In this document: positions 7,583 to 16,473 of the stretch, in pieces
Layout of the letters: every line of letters starts with the position of its first letter
How positions within the stretch are numbered: the first letter of the stretch is position 1
Assembly: GCF_004016515.1 (NCBI RefSeq)
Contig: NZ_SACT01000012.1
Location: forward strand, 1 to 56,632
From: Rubrivivax albus
GTDB taxonomy: Bacteria > Pseudomonadota > Gammaproteobacteria > Burkholderiales > Burkholderiaceae_C
Direction of reading: 5' to 3'
DNA: 56,632 bases
Notes under the pieces: model-generated
What the model was told of the DNA's origin: nothing
Database searches by the model: none
The model's input: the letters and a program-made list of their open reading frames with translations, nothing else
Program-made: the position numbers and the translations under genes

Positions 7583-8770
7583 GTGGGGCGGCCTGCCCTG
7601 GAGGTCGCCGACATCTTCCGCATCCACGGCCCCGGTTGGCGTGAGGCCCAGCGCGGCCACCTGAGCCTCGCGCAGCTGAAGGTCATGTCGGCCATCACCC
7701 AGTGCCGCAGCGCGGCGCTGGGCGGGCATGTCTTGCGCTGCGGTGGCTGCGGCACCGAGCAGATCTCGTACAACTCCTGCCGCAACCGGCACTGCCCGAA
7801 GTGCCAGAGCAGCGCGGCTCAGCGCTGGCTCGACGCGCGCCAGGCCGATCTGCTGCCGGTCGAGTATTACCACGTCGTGTTCACGCTGCCGGCGCCGGTG
7901 GCGGACATCGCCTGCCAGAACAAGACTGCGGTGTACGGGCTGCTGTTCGACGTGGCCGCCGAGGTGCTGCAGACGATCGCTGCCGACCCCAAGCACCTGG
8001 GCGCGCGCATCGGCGCCACGCTGGTCCTGCACACCTGGGGTTCGGCCATGACGCACCACCCGCATGTGCACGGCATCGTGCCCGGCGGTGGGCTGGGATC
8101 CGGTGGGACGACCTGGGTGGCTTGCCGGCCGGGGTTCTTCCTGCCAGTGCGGGTCCTGTCGCGCTTGTTCCGGCGGCGCTTCCTCGAGGAGCTGAAGCGG
8201 CTGCACGACAGCGGCAAGCTCAGCTTCTTCGGCCAGCATGCATCGCTGGCCGACGCTGCGGCGTTCAAGGCTTGGCTGGCGCCACTGCGCCGCTGCGAGT
8301 GGGTTGTCTACGCCAAGCGGCCGTTCGCTGGGCCGCAGGCCGTGCTGGCCTACCTGTCGCGCTACACGCACCGCGTGGCGATCTCCAACAGCCGGCTGCT
8401 CGCGATGGACGAGCGCGGCGTCACCTTCCGCTGGAAGGACTACCGCGCGAACAAGAGCGGCCGGGGCAGAACTCGCCACAAGGCGATGACGCTGAAGCCC
8501 GACGAGTTCATGCGCCGCTTCCTGCTTCATGTCCTGCCGGCCGGCTTCCATCGGATCCGGCACTACGGCCTGCTGGCCAACGGCAGCCGCAGGGACAACC
8601 TGGCGCTGGCGCGCGAGCTGCTGCAGGTGGCGCCGCCAGAACCCAACGAGTCCGCCGACGAACCGTCGGCCGCGTCGGCGCCGACCTTCGTCTGTGCGCA
8701 CTGCGGCCACGCCATGGTGGTGCTGCAGGTCCTGTCGCGCGACTGCTCCATCCGGGCACCGCCCACATGA
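7583..8770 (+). CDS. IS91-family HUH (Y2) transposase
   Basis: A 395-residue rolling-circle transposase. The N-terminal zinc-binding region has Cys pairs (CGGC, then CRNRHCPKC at residues 66-74). The HUH motif is His161-Val-His163 within HHPHVHGIVPGG. The two catalytic tyrosines are Tyr257 and Tyr261 in AYLSRYTHRVAIS. All catalytic elements look intact. The start is GTG. The protein ends in a further Cys-x-x-Cys segment (CAHCGHAM). Length is normal for the family. Confidence 0.9.
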   Translation: MGRPALEVADIFRIHGPGWREAQRGHLSLAQLKVMSAITQCRSAALGGHVLRCGGCGTEQISYNSCRNRHCPKCQSSAAQRWLDARQADLLPVEYYHVVFTLPAPVADIACQNKTAVYGLLFDVAAEVLQTIAADPKHLGARIGATLVLHTWGSAMTHHPHVHGIVPGGGLGSGGTTWVACRPGFFLPVRVLSRLFRRRFLEELKRLHDSGKLSFFGQHASLADAAAFKAWLAPLRRCEWVVYAKRPFAGPQAVLAYLSRYTHRVAISNSRLLAMDERGVTFRWKDYRANKSGRGRTRHKAMTLKPDEFMRRFLLHVLPAGFHRIRHYGLLANGSRRDNLALARELLQVAPPEPNESADEPSAASAPTFVCAHCGHAMVVLQVLSRDCSIRAPPT

Positions 8771-9244
8771 TGACCGCGCTTGGTCACCGGCCACCATCGC
8801 GGCGTCGACTCGGGCGTCCGGTGGATCGCATCGCCTGCCGCATAAGGACGGCCTTGTCAGGCCACCAAACGACGCCGCGCCGCGCCTCGGCGACACGCGT
8901 CGAGTCGCCAGCGACCGTTGCCAACGCAATGCTGCCGTGTCGTGGCAACTCCGTCACTGCGGAATCGCGGCCGAATCGCCATAGCCGCTGCACCTGACGA
9001 CCCCCCGTGGCGTCCGCCGCGGTTTCCTCCCTAGAGGCTTATGCAACACCTGCCCGGCGGCAGCGGGGCAACTCGACCTTCAGCGCGTGGGCAGGTGTCG
9101 CACAACCCTTAACTGCTGCTGTTGCCCACCGACGCAAGCCGAAGGACAGCAAAGGGTCGTATGCAGGTCCTGCTCCGCCCAGCCCTAACTTCCGCTGTCA
9201 GTGGCGTTGCTGACTTTGGACGCGAGCCGATGGGCGAGCAGCGT
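8771..9244. other. Intergenic region between IS91 element and trbC, with inverted repeat
   Basis: No gene is supported in these 474 bases; the one short plus-strand frame (9007-9213) has no recognisable features. It should contain the end of the IS91-type element and the junction to the transfer operon. The clearest structure is an inverted repeat with one mismatch in 14 bases, TGCAACACCTGCCC at 9042-9055 and GGGCAGGTGTCGCA at 9089-9102. It could be an IS end hairpin or a terminator for trbC read on the minus strand, although no T-run follows. Confidence 0.45.
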
Positions 9245-9946
9245 CTACCGCCTCGGCCGAGCTGAACCCTGCGAGCTCCGACTCAGGTACTGCATCGCAT
9301 AGTCCAGGGTCACATCTCCAGCGACCTTCACAGACTGCTGCGACGAGCCACACACGCGGGATGCACAGGCCTCGGCCCCGGCACCGTCCATGACCAGGAC
9401 GAAAGTCGGCGTCCGTGTGATTGCGTAGCGATCGAACGCTTCCGGATCGATCTGGACGGCAACGCGGCGGCTGCCGATCAGCGCCTGCATGCGGGTCACC
9501 GTGTCTCTGATCGATCCGTTGACCAACCCCCGCAGTACGAGCGTCGCGCCCGCACGCGCTGCCTGGTCGACCAAGCGCTGGAGCGTCGGCTCCGGCATCG
9601 CGAAGCTCACGAAGATCAGCACCTTCGGCCCTGCCTTGCCCGGGCCCAACGCCGCCGCCTGCGTACCGTTCTGCAGGTCGAAGCCCTTGGAGATGGCCTC
9701 GAGGTCGATGGGCATGCGGGTCACCGGTTGCGGCAGGTTCTCGATCCGAGGTGCGGCGGGAGTCTGCACCCGCGCCAGCTCAGCATCGGTCGGCATCCGA
9801 TGCTGCTGGCGTGCGCGCTGGATGTCGGCGTCGGTCACCGTGGGTGGCGTCGCCGGGGCACCCAGCACGCTGCCGGCAAGAACGAGCGCAGCGATTCCCG
9901 CGCCGAGCGTCCGTCCGATGGGCGATGCCGCGTCAGTAGCCCACAC
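9245..9946 (-). CDS. trbC: TrbC, F-type pilus assembly periplasmic protein
   Basis: A 233-residue exported protein with a signal peptide (GIAALVLAGSVLGA) and a C-terminal thioredoxin-like TrbC domain (KVLIFVSFAMPEPTLQRLV, then ITRTPTFVLV). In F-type systems TrbC acts in the periplasm with TraW in pilus assembly. The GTG start lies inside the traU end (14-base overlap). It is the last gene of the transfer operon in the window. The next genes expected in F-like order, traN and traF/H/G, are absent, and an IS91-type element follows instead. Confidence 0.85.
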   Translation of the reverse strand: MWATDAASPIGRTLGAGIAALVLAGSVLGAPATPPTVTDADIQRARQQHRMPTDAELARVQTPAAPRIENLPQPVTRMPIDLEAISKGFDLQNGTQAAALGPGKAGPKVLIFVSFAMPEPTLQRLVDQAARAGATLVLRGLVNGSIRDTVTRMQALIGSRRVAVQIDPEAFDRYAITRTPTFVLVMDGAGAEACASRVCGSSQQSVKVAGDVTLDYAMQYLSRSSQGSARPRR

Positions 9947-11012
9947 AGCAGTTCCTCTTCCGAAACAGCATGAACGCGAAGTCCTCGCCGCGCACCGGGT
10001 ACTCCTTGCCGGCGCCCCAGACGATGGTGCTGCGGCCGAAGGGCTGGCAGCAGCGCCCGCCGTCCTTGGCGGTGTTGGCCACTGGGTAGGTCAGCTGGGT
10101 CTTGTAGGCGGTCTTGTCCATGGCTGGCAGGAAGTAGGGCCCGCACAGGCCCGGCCGGCCATGCCAGCCCCAGGCCAGCAGTTCGCGGTGCATCTTGGCA
10201 GTCAGCCGCTGCGCGATGAGGGCAGCCGTTCGCACGCCGCCCATGTGGTACGGCACGTGGCCATCGAAGGGGTAGATGCCGCCCTGGCAGCCGGCGCACC
10301 AGAACATCTCGGCGATGCCGAAGCCCGCGGTCGCGGCCACGCAATCGGCCGCGCAGGCCGCCACCGCCACCGGGTTGGCGAACAGCACGGCCTCGGGGTT
10401 GAGGATGAGGGTCAGCTCGTCGTCGTTCCACAGCGGGTCCACCTCGGTCAGGTAGGCCAGGTCGAACGAGCCCCGCTCCAGGCACGGGAAGTCGGTCACT
10501 ACCTCCAGCCAGTACAGCACCGGGTTCACGTAGAAGTGCGCCTGGTAGAAGCTGCCGCCGTCGCCATCACCTTCGGGGCGCGTGAACCGTGCCGCCGCCG
10601 GCGCCGGGACACCGGGGTCGAGGTCGATGCCGCCCAGCGACGCCAGGCAGAATGGCTTGCGCACGGCCTCCACGTGCCGGGCCGGCTCCCAGAACCCGAT
10701 CGACAGGCCGATGGTGGGGTTCACGCCGCAGCTGCAGACCGGGTTCGACGGGTTGGGGATGTCCTCCTGCCCATCGAAGTTGGCGATGGTGGCGCTGCCG
10801 ATGCTGATCGGCAGGATGCAGCTCCAGCAGATCTCGGTGATCGGGTTGGGGAAGCGGCCGGTGCAGGTCAGGCTGTCGGCGGCCTGCGCAGGCGCCACCC
10901 AGGGCAGGGCGGCGAGCAGCACCGCGCGGGCAAGCACCTGGCCGGCCCATCGGCGAAGCGCGGGCATCCTCTGTGCGGCAAGCCAGCGGATCAGGGAGGG
11001 CAGGTTGGTCAT
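9933..11012 (-). CDS. traU: TraU, F-type conjugation protein
   Basis: A 359-residue exported, cysteine-rich protein. TraU family marks include CTGRFPNPITEICWSCILPI near residue 50, repeated Cys pairs (CSCG, CCQPF, NCC) and PYHMGG. TraU acts in the periplasm or outer membrane in DNA transfer and mating-pair assembly rather than as the pilin. Signal peptide: VLLAALPWVAPAQAADS. It overlaps traW by four bases (ATGA). The many cysteines fit with the DsbC-like protein encoded in the same operon. Confidence 0.9.
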   Translation of the reverse strand: MTNLPSLIRWLAAQRMPALRRWAGQVLARAVLLAALPWVAPAQAADSLTCTGRFPNPITEICWSCILPISIGSATIANFDGQEDIPNPSNPVCSCGVNPTIGLSIGFWEPARHVEAVRKPFCLASLGGIDLDPGVPAPAAARFTRPEGDGDGGSFYQAHFYVNPVLYWLEVVTDFPCLERGSFDLAYLTEVDPLWNDDELTLILNPEAVLFANPVAVAACAADCVAATAGFGIAEMFWCAGCQGGIYPFDGHVPYHMGGVRTAALIAQRLTAKMHRELLAWGWHGRPGLCGPYFLPAMDKTAYKTQLTYPVANTAKDGGRCCQPFGRSTIVWGAGKEYPVRGEDFAFMLFRKRNCCVGY

Positions 11013-11683
11013 TGCACGAGCACCTCGTCGACGCGCAGGCGCATGCCTTCCTGCGACACCACGGCGGGCACCTGCCTGATGCCGAAGCGGCGCGTCAGCG
11101 TTCCCTGCTGGTCGTAGTACACCGGCACGCGCCAGGCCTTCATCAGGTCCAGGTACGAGCCACCGGTCAGGATGGGCTTGACCTTGCCGTCGTAGCGCGC
11201 GATCAGCTCGCGGGCCCGAGCGACCTGTCGTCCGTCACGGGCATCGAAGAACAGCAGCCGCTTGGACAGCGACACCACCTCCAGCGGGTTCTTGCGCATC
11301 CCGGCCGGGAACAGCAGCCTGCCCTGCGCATCGACGATGTTGCGGTCGAGCGTGAAGGTGGGATCGATGGTCCAGGACCGTGCAGTCTCGGTGCTTCGTA
11401 CGCCCTCGACCGGAGCGGGCTGGCGCACTGCGGCCACACCACGGTTGCGCGCCTCGTCGATCAGACGCTGCAGTTCACCCGTGCGTTCCTTGTCGCGCAG
11501 GCGCTGCTGGATGAACTCCAGCAGGTGGGGCTCGGCAATCCCATAGGTCGGGCCGATGGTCCCCAGGTCCACGGCGTGGGCGGCCGTGCTCAGGATCGTT
11601 GCGGCGACCGCCAGCAGGCACTGAATGACGCGCGCCGCCGGGCTGGTGCAATCTGCCTGAGGCAGTGGCAGCTCGAACTTCAC
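11009..11683 (-). CDS. traW: TraW, F-type conjugation periplasmic protein
   Basis: 224 residues with a signal peptide (CLLAVAATILSTAAHA) and the TraW pattern: GPTYGIAEPHLLEFI after the cleavage site and LLFPAGMRKNPLEVVSL in the C-terminal half, then a VYYDQQGTLTRRFGI strand-turn. TraW works with TrbC in the periplasm during pilus assembly. Much longer frames exist, but GTG 11683 is preferred: GGAAGG lies seven bases upstream and it overlaps the previous stop as GTGA, the operon's usual junction. Confidence 0.88.
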   Translation of the reverse strand: MKFELPLPQADCTSPAARVIQCLLAVAATILSTAAHAVDLGTIGPTYGIAEPHLLEFIQQRLRDKERTGELQRLIDEARNRGVAAVRQPAPVEGVRSTETARSWTIDPTFTLDRNIVDAQGRLLFPAGMRKNPLEVVSLSKRLLFFDARDGRQVARARELIARYDGKVKPILTGGSYLDLMKAWRVPVYYDQQGTLTRRFGIRQVPAVVSQEGMRLRVDEVLVQ

Positions 11684-12090
11684 CTTGCCGCCTTCCGGGT
11701 GCATGAGACCTGCTCGCCCAGCCGGGTCAGGCCCGGCCCGTCCTGGAGGTGGCTGGCCCGGATCATCGCCATCAGCAGCGGATCGCCGTCGCCTTCCGCC
11801 ATCGCCTGTCGCAACTCGCGGCTCGAAAGACTCCGGCGGCACCGGCGCTCGTGCGCCTGGAGATAGGCCTGTGCCCCTTGGTGTGCCGCAGGGGAAATCT
11901 GCTGGAGCAGCGCAAGGTAGTCGGCCATCGGCACGTCGCCCGTGACAGCCGGCTGGGACGGTGTCTGCGCCGGCGCCGGCAAGGCAGCGGCGAGCGCGGT
12001 CATGGCGACAAGGGACGCCAGCGATGCCTGGGTGATCGACTGGGCGACGTGACGGGAAGCCGGCCAACGCAGCATCGAATGCGGATCCAT
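11680..12090 (-). CDS. Small exported protein of the transfer operon, unknown function
   Basis: 136 residues with a probable signal peptide (SLASLVAMTALAAALPAPAQ). The mature part is helical with two cysteines (ERRCRRSLSSRELRQAM and VSCTRKAAR) that could pair. It lies between trhF and traW, nine bases after the former and overlapping the latter by four, so it is expressed with the secretion system. I do not recognise it among standard F-type proteins. Its position suggests a periplasmic accessory factor. Confidence 0.65.
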   Translation of the reverse strand: MDPHSMLRWPASRHVAQSITQASLASLVAMTALAAALPAPAQTPSQPAVTGDVPMADYLALLQQISPAAHQGAQAYLQAHERRCRRSLSSRELRQAMAEGDGDPLLMAMIRASHLQDGPGLTRLGEQVSCTRKAAR

Positions 12091-12099
12091 GGCAGCCCC

Positions 12100-12642
12100 T
12101 CAGAACAGCGGCACCACGGTGCCCAGCACCTGCTCGGCCCGCACGAGCCCGCTGCTGCGGTAGCGCGAGTCGAACGAGTCCGGACCCGTGCCCTGCACGT
12201 AGTAGTGGCCTGGCGGGATCACCGTCGGCGCGATCGGCTCCAGCGGGCGCCGGTCGAAGGCCTGGGCCTTGGCCGTGCCGACGACGACACCGTTGACCGA
12301 CACCGTGCGGCCGGACACCGTCACCACGTCGCCCGGCAGGCCGCGCACGACCTTGAAGAACGGTTGACCGTCCAGTCCGGGGTAGGCGGTTCGCGCTTCG
12401 CCCGCAAACGAGAAGATGACGAACTCGCCGCGCTGCAGCGGATGCTCGCCGTGCTGCAGCCAGGCCACCCGGTACGGCAGGCTGCCCGTCCAGTTGAAGA
12501 GGACCGGCACCCGCGGCGTCGGGTCGATGAAGAGCCGCGTGTAGGCGAAGGCCCAGATCGCGAACACGGGCAGGTAGAGGTACCAGCGCCGCCGCATGTG
12601 CGCCGCAAAGTCGATGGCCTGGGCGCGAAGGCTGCGGTTCAT
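12100..12642 (-). CDS. trhF: TrhF/TraF-type S26 signal peptidase of the conjugation system
   Basis: 180 residues, with one N-terminal membrane segment (YLYLPVFAIWAFAYTRLFI) and a periplasmic S26C peptidase domain. The catalytic Ser54 is in NWTGSLPYRV and Lys97 in FFKVVRGLPGDVV; a GHYYVQG strand follows. Such peptidases process pilin or other secreted components in SXT- and H-type systems. It overlaps trbI by four bases. All catalytic residues look intact. Confidence 0.85.
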   Translation of the reverse strand: MNRSLRAQAIDFAAHMRRRWYLYLPVFAIWAFAYTRLFIDPTPRVPVLFNWTGSLPYRVAWLQHGEHPLQRGEFVIFSFAGEARTAYPGLDGQPFFKVVRGLPGDVVTVSGRTVSVNGVVVGTAKAQAFDRRPLEPIAPTVIPPGHYYVQGTGPDSFDSRYRSSGLVRAEQVLGTVVPLF

Positions 12643-13097
12643 CGGGCCTCCTCGGAGTCGTTCCTGTGGGGTGTCTGGGGATGGCCCAGCTTCTGCTGCA
12701 GCAGTGCCGTCAGATCGACGGTCCGCGGTGTCCGGCCGGCCACGGCGCTCTTAAGCACCACCAGGCAGGCGCAGTCGCGGGGCAGTTCCTCCAGCGCCGC
12801 CGGCAGCCGCTGCGAGAAGCTCCGGGCCAGCGCAAACGCCTTCTCGCGGTCGGCGTCGGTGGTGGCGCGGGTCAGGAGCTGGGTGAACTCGGCCTCCTTC
12901 TGCCGGTACACCTCGCCGACATCGACCACGCCGACCCGCTGGGCCGGGCGCACCACCACGCGGTCGTAGGCGGCCAGCGTGCCCAGCACGATCAGCAGCG
13001 CGAATGACGCGTGGAGGAGGATGGGCGCCACGCCCACGGGCCCGGCAAGGGGCTGCTGGGGGTTCGGGCCCGCACTGGCGCTGGCGTAGACGTCCAT
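12639..13097 (-). CDS. trbI: TrbI-like F-type inner-membrane protein
   Basis: 152 residues with one membrane segment (LLHASFALLIVLGTLAAYD, residues 28-46), followed by VGVVDVGEVYRQKEAEFTQL, which is the usual start of the F-type TrbI periplasmic domain, and then a Cys pair (CACLV). F TrbI affects pilus outgrowth and retraction. This gene lies between traC and trhF, as in SXT-like operons, with ATG 13097 sixteen bases after the traC stop. Confidence 0.8.
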   Translation of the reverse strand: MDVYASASAGPNPQQPLAGPVGVAPILLHASFALLIVLGTLAAYDRVVVRPAQRVGVVDVGEVYRQKEAEFTQLLTRATTDADREKAFALARSFSQRLPAALEELPRDCACLVVLKSAVAGRTPRTVDLTALLQQKLGHPQTPHRNDSEEAR

Positions 13098-13113
13098 GGG
13101 GGCCTCGCCTGGG

Positions 13114-15714
13114 TCACACCGCGTGACCGCGCCGCCGCAGCAGCTCGGTGATCGCGTCGTCGATGCTCAGGCCCTGCGCCCGCAGCTCGTCGATCGGGGC
13201 GTTGTCCTCCAGCTTGTTGGAGAACAGCAGGTGGGTCACCGGGTCGAGGATGTTGCGCGCCACGCCTTCCCCCACCGGCGAGGAGATGTAGACCTCCGAG
13301 AACACGCCGGGCTCCGTGCGCAGCGAGTTGAGCAGCCGCTTCTTGGGCTCGTCCATCGACAGCCGCCCCTTGCGGTCGAGCATCTCGATCGACTCGGGCT
13401 TCTGCCGCAGCAGGAACACCCAGTCCGAGCAGTTGAAGGCCGCCTCCATCTGGGCGGAGCCGTAGTAGTCGTCGGCACTCTGCGTGGCCGTGCCGAGCGA
13501 TCCGCCGTACTTGCGGGCGCGACGGGCGGCTTCCTCGACCACGGCAGCCTTCACGGGGTCGTCGGCGCCGATGTCGCCCAGCTGCTGCTTGAGCTCGTCG
13601 ATGAAGAGCACCTTGCGCCGGTTGCGCGTCAGGTACATCTCGCCGGTGATCTGGTGCAGCAGCAGGATGTTGACGACCGCATGCAGGTCGGGCCGGCGCT
13701 TCAGCTCCTCGTTCTCGATGACGACGAAGTCGTTGCAGAAGTCGATGTTGTTGCGCCCCTCGAAGAAGCGCTCGTACTGGCCGCCGCGCGCGTAGGGGTT
13801 CAGCATCACGGCCAGGTCGCGGATGCGGGGGTCCTCGCGCACGCCCAGCTCCTCGATGGTGCCGGCCTTGAAGGCGTCGCGCAGCGCGGTCACCGTGAGC
13901 GCGTTGCCGTGCTCGCGGAACAGCTTGATCACCATCGCCGAGATGGCCTTGTACTGGACCTCGTCCAGCGGCCGGGACATCGAGGCCATCTTGGAGATGG
14001 CCGGCACCAGCATGTCGATGTCCTCGTTGATGTCGACGATGTGCGTGAAGGGGTTGAGGCAGATGTCGACGTCGGGCCGGAACTCGATGTACGTGCCCTT
14101 GGCCTTGCGGCACAGCTTCTCGAACGACCGGCCGAGGTCGAGCATCCACACCTTGGCGTCGATGGCCCGGTAGGACCAGGCCATCTCGTTCATCAGCACC
14201 GACTTGCCGGACCCGGGCGCGCCGATGATCGCGAAGTTGTAGTTGCCCAGGTCGTTGTCGAAGATGTCCAGCGTCATCAGCTGGCCGCGCCGGCCACCGA
14301 AGACCAGGGCCGGCGTGCGCGTGCCGCGCCACTCGGCGATCAGCGGTGCCAGGTGGATGGCATTGGCCATCGTCTTGCGCGAGACGCGGCGCATCTTGGC
14401 CAGGTCCTTGTGGAAGGCCTCCGACAGCGTCATCGGCAGGCTGGCCAGCAGCGCCTGACGGTGCATGTAGACATCGGCATTGAGCTGGAAGCCCCGTCCG
14501 CGCCAGATCGCGTTGGCTGTCTCCTGGGCGGAAACGGCCTTCTCGGGCGGCGAGAAGATCGCCAGCTGGTGGTACAGGCTCACCAGGCTGCTGCCCACGT
14601 CGATGGCGTGGGCCGCTGCCGTCCAGTCCTGCAGCTTCTTGCCCACGTCGGGCATCACCTCGGCCATCTTGCTGCGGGCGTTCTGGGTCGCGCGCACGTG
14701 GTTGGCGGTGACCACGGACTTCATGACGTTGGGGTCGAGCACGTGCACGCCCATGGTCAGCAGGAAGGGCGCGCTGTACTGCAGCGCCGGCTGCATCAGG
14801 TCGCCGATCAGCGAGCCCATCTGCCACAGCGCAAAGCGCTCGGGGAAGGACTTGATCGAGTAGAAGCGTGCTTCCAGCGATCCCTCGTGACCTTCCTTCC
14901 AGAGGGTCAGGCCGGCCGGGTGCGGGTCCTGGATGGTGTCGAAGTCGACGATCTGGTCGCGGATCTCGCGGCCGTCGTCGTAGTGGAGGTTGGGGGCGTC
15001 GGTCTGGGAAACCCGGTTCGGGTTGGTGAACAGCGCACACCAGTTGATCAGGTCTGCGGCGTCGCAGACACGGCTGGGCAGCGACGCCGAGCGCAGCGTG
15101 GACGCCATGGACTCGCGCAGCGCGACCAGTTCGTCGCGCCGGGTCAGGTCGCCGGCCTGTTCCACGCCGCCGGGCACCGACACGCTCATCATCAGCCGGA
15201 AGTCGCGGATCGTGTAGTGGAAGCCGGTGGTCAGCGACTGCTGCGCGCCGTGCAGCAGGTGCCCCACACGCTGCCGAGCAAGGCGGTGGAACAGGTTGTC
15301 GTTGCGCGCCGGGCGACCCCAGTGCTTGGCCTTGTCGGCCTGGTCGGCATCCTCGACGCGCAGGTTGGCATAGCGGCGCAGCTGCTCGCGGATGTGCGGC
15401 GAGGCAAAGAGGTGGAACTGGATCCCGGTGGCCGGCGGGCAGGTCGAGTACAGCGAGATCAGCACCTCGGCCATGCGGTCATCGGCACCCGACTGCGGCA
15501 TCAGCTCGAGCATGAAGCCCAGGCTGTCGCGGTTGACGAAGAGCTTCTCGTCGGCGAGGTAGGCCGAGTACGGCAGCCAGGACGCGAACTGCTCGGCCGG
15601 CGTGTCCGGAGGCGAGCCCAGGCCGAGCCAGCCCAGGCTGCCGTGGCCGGGGCGGCTGCCGCCAGGAGAGGCGGCGGATCGGGTCGAAGCGGTCGGGGTG
15701 AACGGAGTGGGCAT
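13114..15714 (-). CDS. traC: TraC, VirB4-like ATPase of the F-type secretion system
   Basis: An 866-residue cytoplasmic or membrane-associated ATPase that powers pilus assembly. The N-terminal TraC domain begins at about residue 40 (SWLPYSAYLADEKLFVN). Walker A is GAPGSGKSVLMNEM near residue 500 and Walker B is VLFIDELKQQLGD near 705. QSADDYYGS follows, as in VirB4 motif D. The C-terminus shows the usual DEPKKRLLNSL region. Length is normal. It starts 40 bases after traV and is the largest transfer gene here. Confidence 0.93.
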   Translation of the reverse strand: MPTPFTPTASTRSAASPGGSRPGHGSLGWLGLGSPPDTPAEQFASWLPYSAYLADEKLFVNRDSLGFMLELMPQSGADDRMAEVLISLYSTCPPATGIQFHLFASPHIREQLRRYANLRVEDADQADKAKHWGRPARNDNLFHRLARQRVGHLLHGAQQSLTTGFHYTIRDFRLMMSVSVPGGVEQAGDLTRRDELVALRESMASTLRSASLPSRVCDAADLINWCALFTNPNRVSQTDAPNLHYDDGREIRDQIVDFDTIQDPHPAGLTLWKEGHEGSLEARFYSIKSFPERFALWQMGSLIGDLMQPALQYSAPFLLTMGVHVLDPNVMKSVVTANHVRATQNARSKMAEVMPDVGKKLQDWTAAAHAIDVGSSLVSLYHQLAIFSPPEKAVSAQETANAIWRGRGFQLNADVYMHRQALLASLPMTLSEAFHKDLAKMRRVSRKTMANAIHLAPLIAEWRGTRTPALVFGGRRGQLMTLDIFDNDLGNYNFAIIGAPGSGKSVLMNEMAWSYRAIDAKVWMLDLGRSFEKLCRKAKGTYIEFRPDVDICLNPFTHIVDINEDIDMLVPAISKMASMSRPLDEVQYKAISAMVIKLFREHGNALTVTALRDAFKAGTIEELGVREDPRIRDLAVMLNPYARGGQYERFFEGRNNIDFCNDFVVIENEELKRRPDLHAVVNILLLHQITGEMYLTRNRRKVLFIDELKQQLGDIGADDPVKAAVVEEAARRARKYGGSLGTATQSADDYYGSAQMEAAFNCSDWVFLLRQKPESIEMLDRKGRLSMDEPKKRLLNSLRTEPGVFSEVYISSPVGEGVARNILDPVTHLLFSNKLEDNAPIDELRAQGLSIDDAITELLRRRGHAV

Positions 15715-15753
15715 GGCGCGTGCCTCGCAGGGATGGCCGGAAGAGGTGTCAGG

Positions 15754-16473
15754 TCAGTCGTTGGGTTCGTTGCCACGAGGATCGACGGGCATCTGCGGCC
15801 GGCCCGCCGGAGGTGTCAGGCCGGGCAGCGACAGCGAACCACTCGGTTGATCTGCCCGACCCGACTGGTTCGATGTCCTGGGGTCGCGCGCCTCGGTGGC
15901 GCCGCCTGCAGGACGTCCGGATGTGGGCGGCGGAGGCCGCAGGGGCGCGTAGGCATCGCGGATCTGCCGCTGCGCGTGCTCGACGAGCCACTGGCCGTCG
16001 TCGACCCGGACGTAGACGTAGCCCTGGTCGTGGAGGTCGCGGTCGGCGTCTTCCCAGGGCTTGAACCAGAGCCGCAGGATGCGGGCCGACGACCGGAGCG
16101 GCATGGCCGTGGGCGAGGGCGCCGTTGGTGAGACGGCGATGCGGGAGGCTGCCGCGCCTGCAGCGCCCGCTGCGGCTGCGCCTGCGATGCCCTCCGTCGC
16201 GCGCGGAGCTTGCGGCGTGCCTGGGCTGGCACCGGCCGTTCGCCGCTGACTCGGCAGGTTGTTCTGCACGGCATTGGCGTAGGTGCCGGAGACGGAGTCG
16301 CAGGTCACGCCGTCCGGGGCCTTGCAGGCATAGCTGGAGCTGCCGCTGAGACCGCTCATGCTCATGCAGCCGCTCAGCATCCAGGCCAGCAGCACCGACG
16401 CCGCGGCCAGTCCGGTGGCTGGGGCAGCACGCGATGTCGGAGCTGCGGGGAACACGACGGCGGACTGCTTCAT
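15754..16473 (-). CDS. traV: TraV, outer-membrane lipoprotein of the secretion core
   Basis: 239 residues beginning at ATG 16473, which overlaps the DsbC stop as ATGA; longer frames are shadows. The lipobox is LSGC with lipid-bearing Cys36, and the TraV pattern YACKAPDGVTCDSVSGTY follows with its two conserved cysteines. TraV anchors TraK in the outer membrane. A low-complexity Ala/Pro-rich middle leads to a C-terminal domain (ILRLWFKPWEDADRDLHDQG), then a Pro/Arg-rich tail. Confidence 0.9.
   Translation of the reverse strand: MKQSAVVFPAAPTSRAAPATGLAAASVLLAWMLSGCMSMSGLSGSSSYACKAPDGVTCDSVSGTYANAVQNNLPSQRRTAGASPGTPQAPRATEGIAGAAAAGAAGAAASRIAVSPTAPSPTAMPLRSSARILRLWFKPWEDADRDLHDQGYVYVRVDDGQWLVEHAQRQIRDAYAPLRPPPPTSGRPAGGATEARDPRTSNQSGRADQPSGSLSLPGLTPPAGRPQMPVDPRGNEPND

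Larger units (their letters stand above)
6698..8770 (+). mobile_element. IS91-family element core (recombinase plus HUH transposase)
   Basis: Two adjacent plus-strand genes, a tyrosine recombinase and an IS91-type Y2 transposase, form the usual two-gene layout of a subgroup of IS91 elements that move by rolling circle. The element must start after 6505 and end before 9245. I could not place its ori and ter ends with confidence, so the span given covers only the genes. It sits exactly between the CBASS/regulator island and the end of the transfer operon. Confidence 0.75.

Noticed and set aside
13096..16131. A very long open frame on the plus strand (about 1,000 codons) opposite traC and traV
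   Set aside because: It is antisense to clearly identified traC and traV, has the His/Val/Glu-rich composition of a GC-rich shadow frame and no domain. Several similar long frames (9489-11117, 35156-36418, 50868-52496) were rejected for the same reason.
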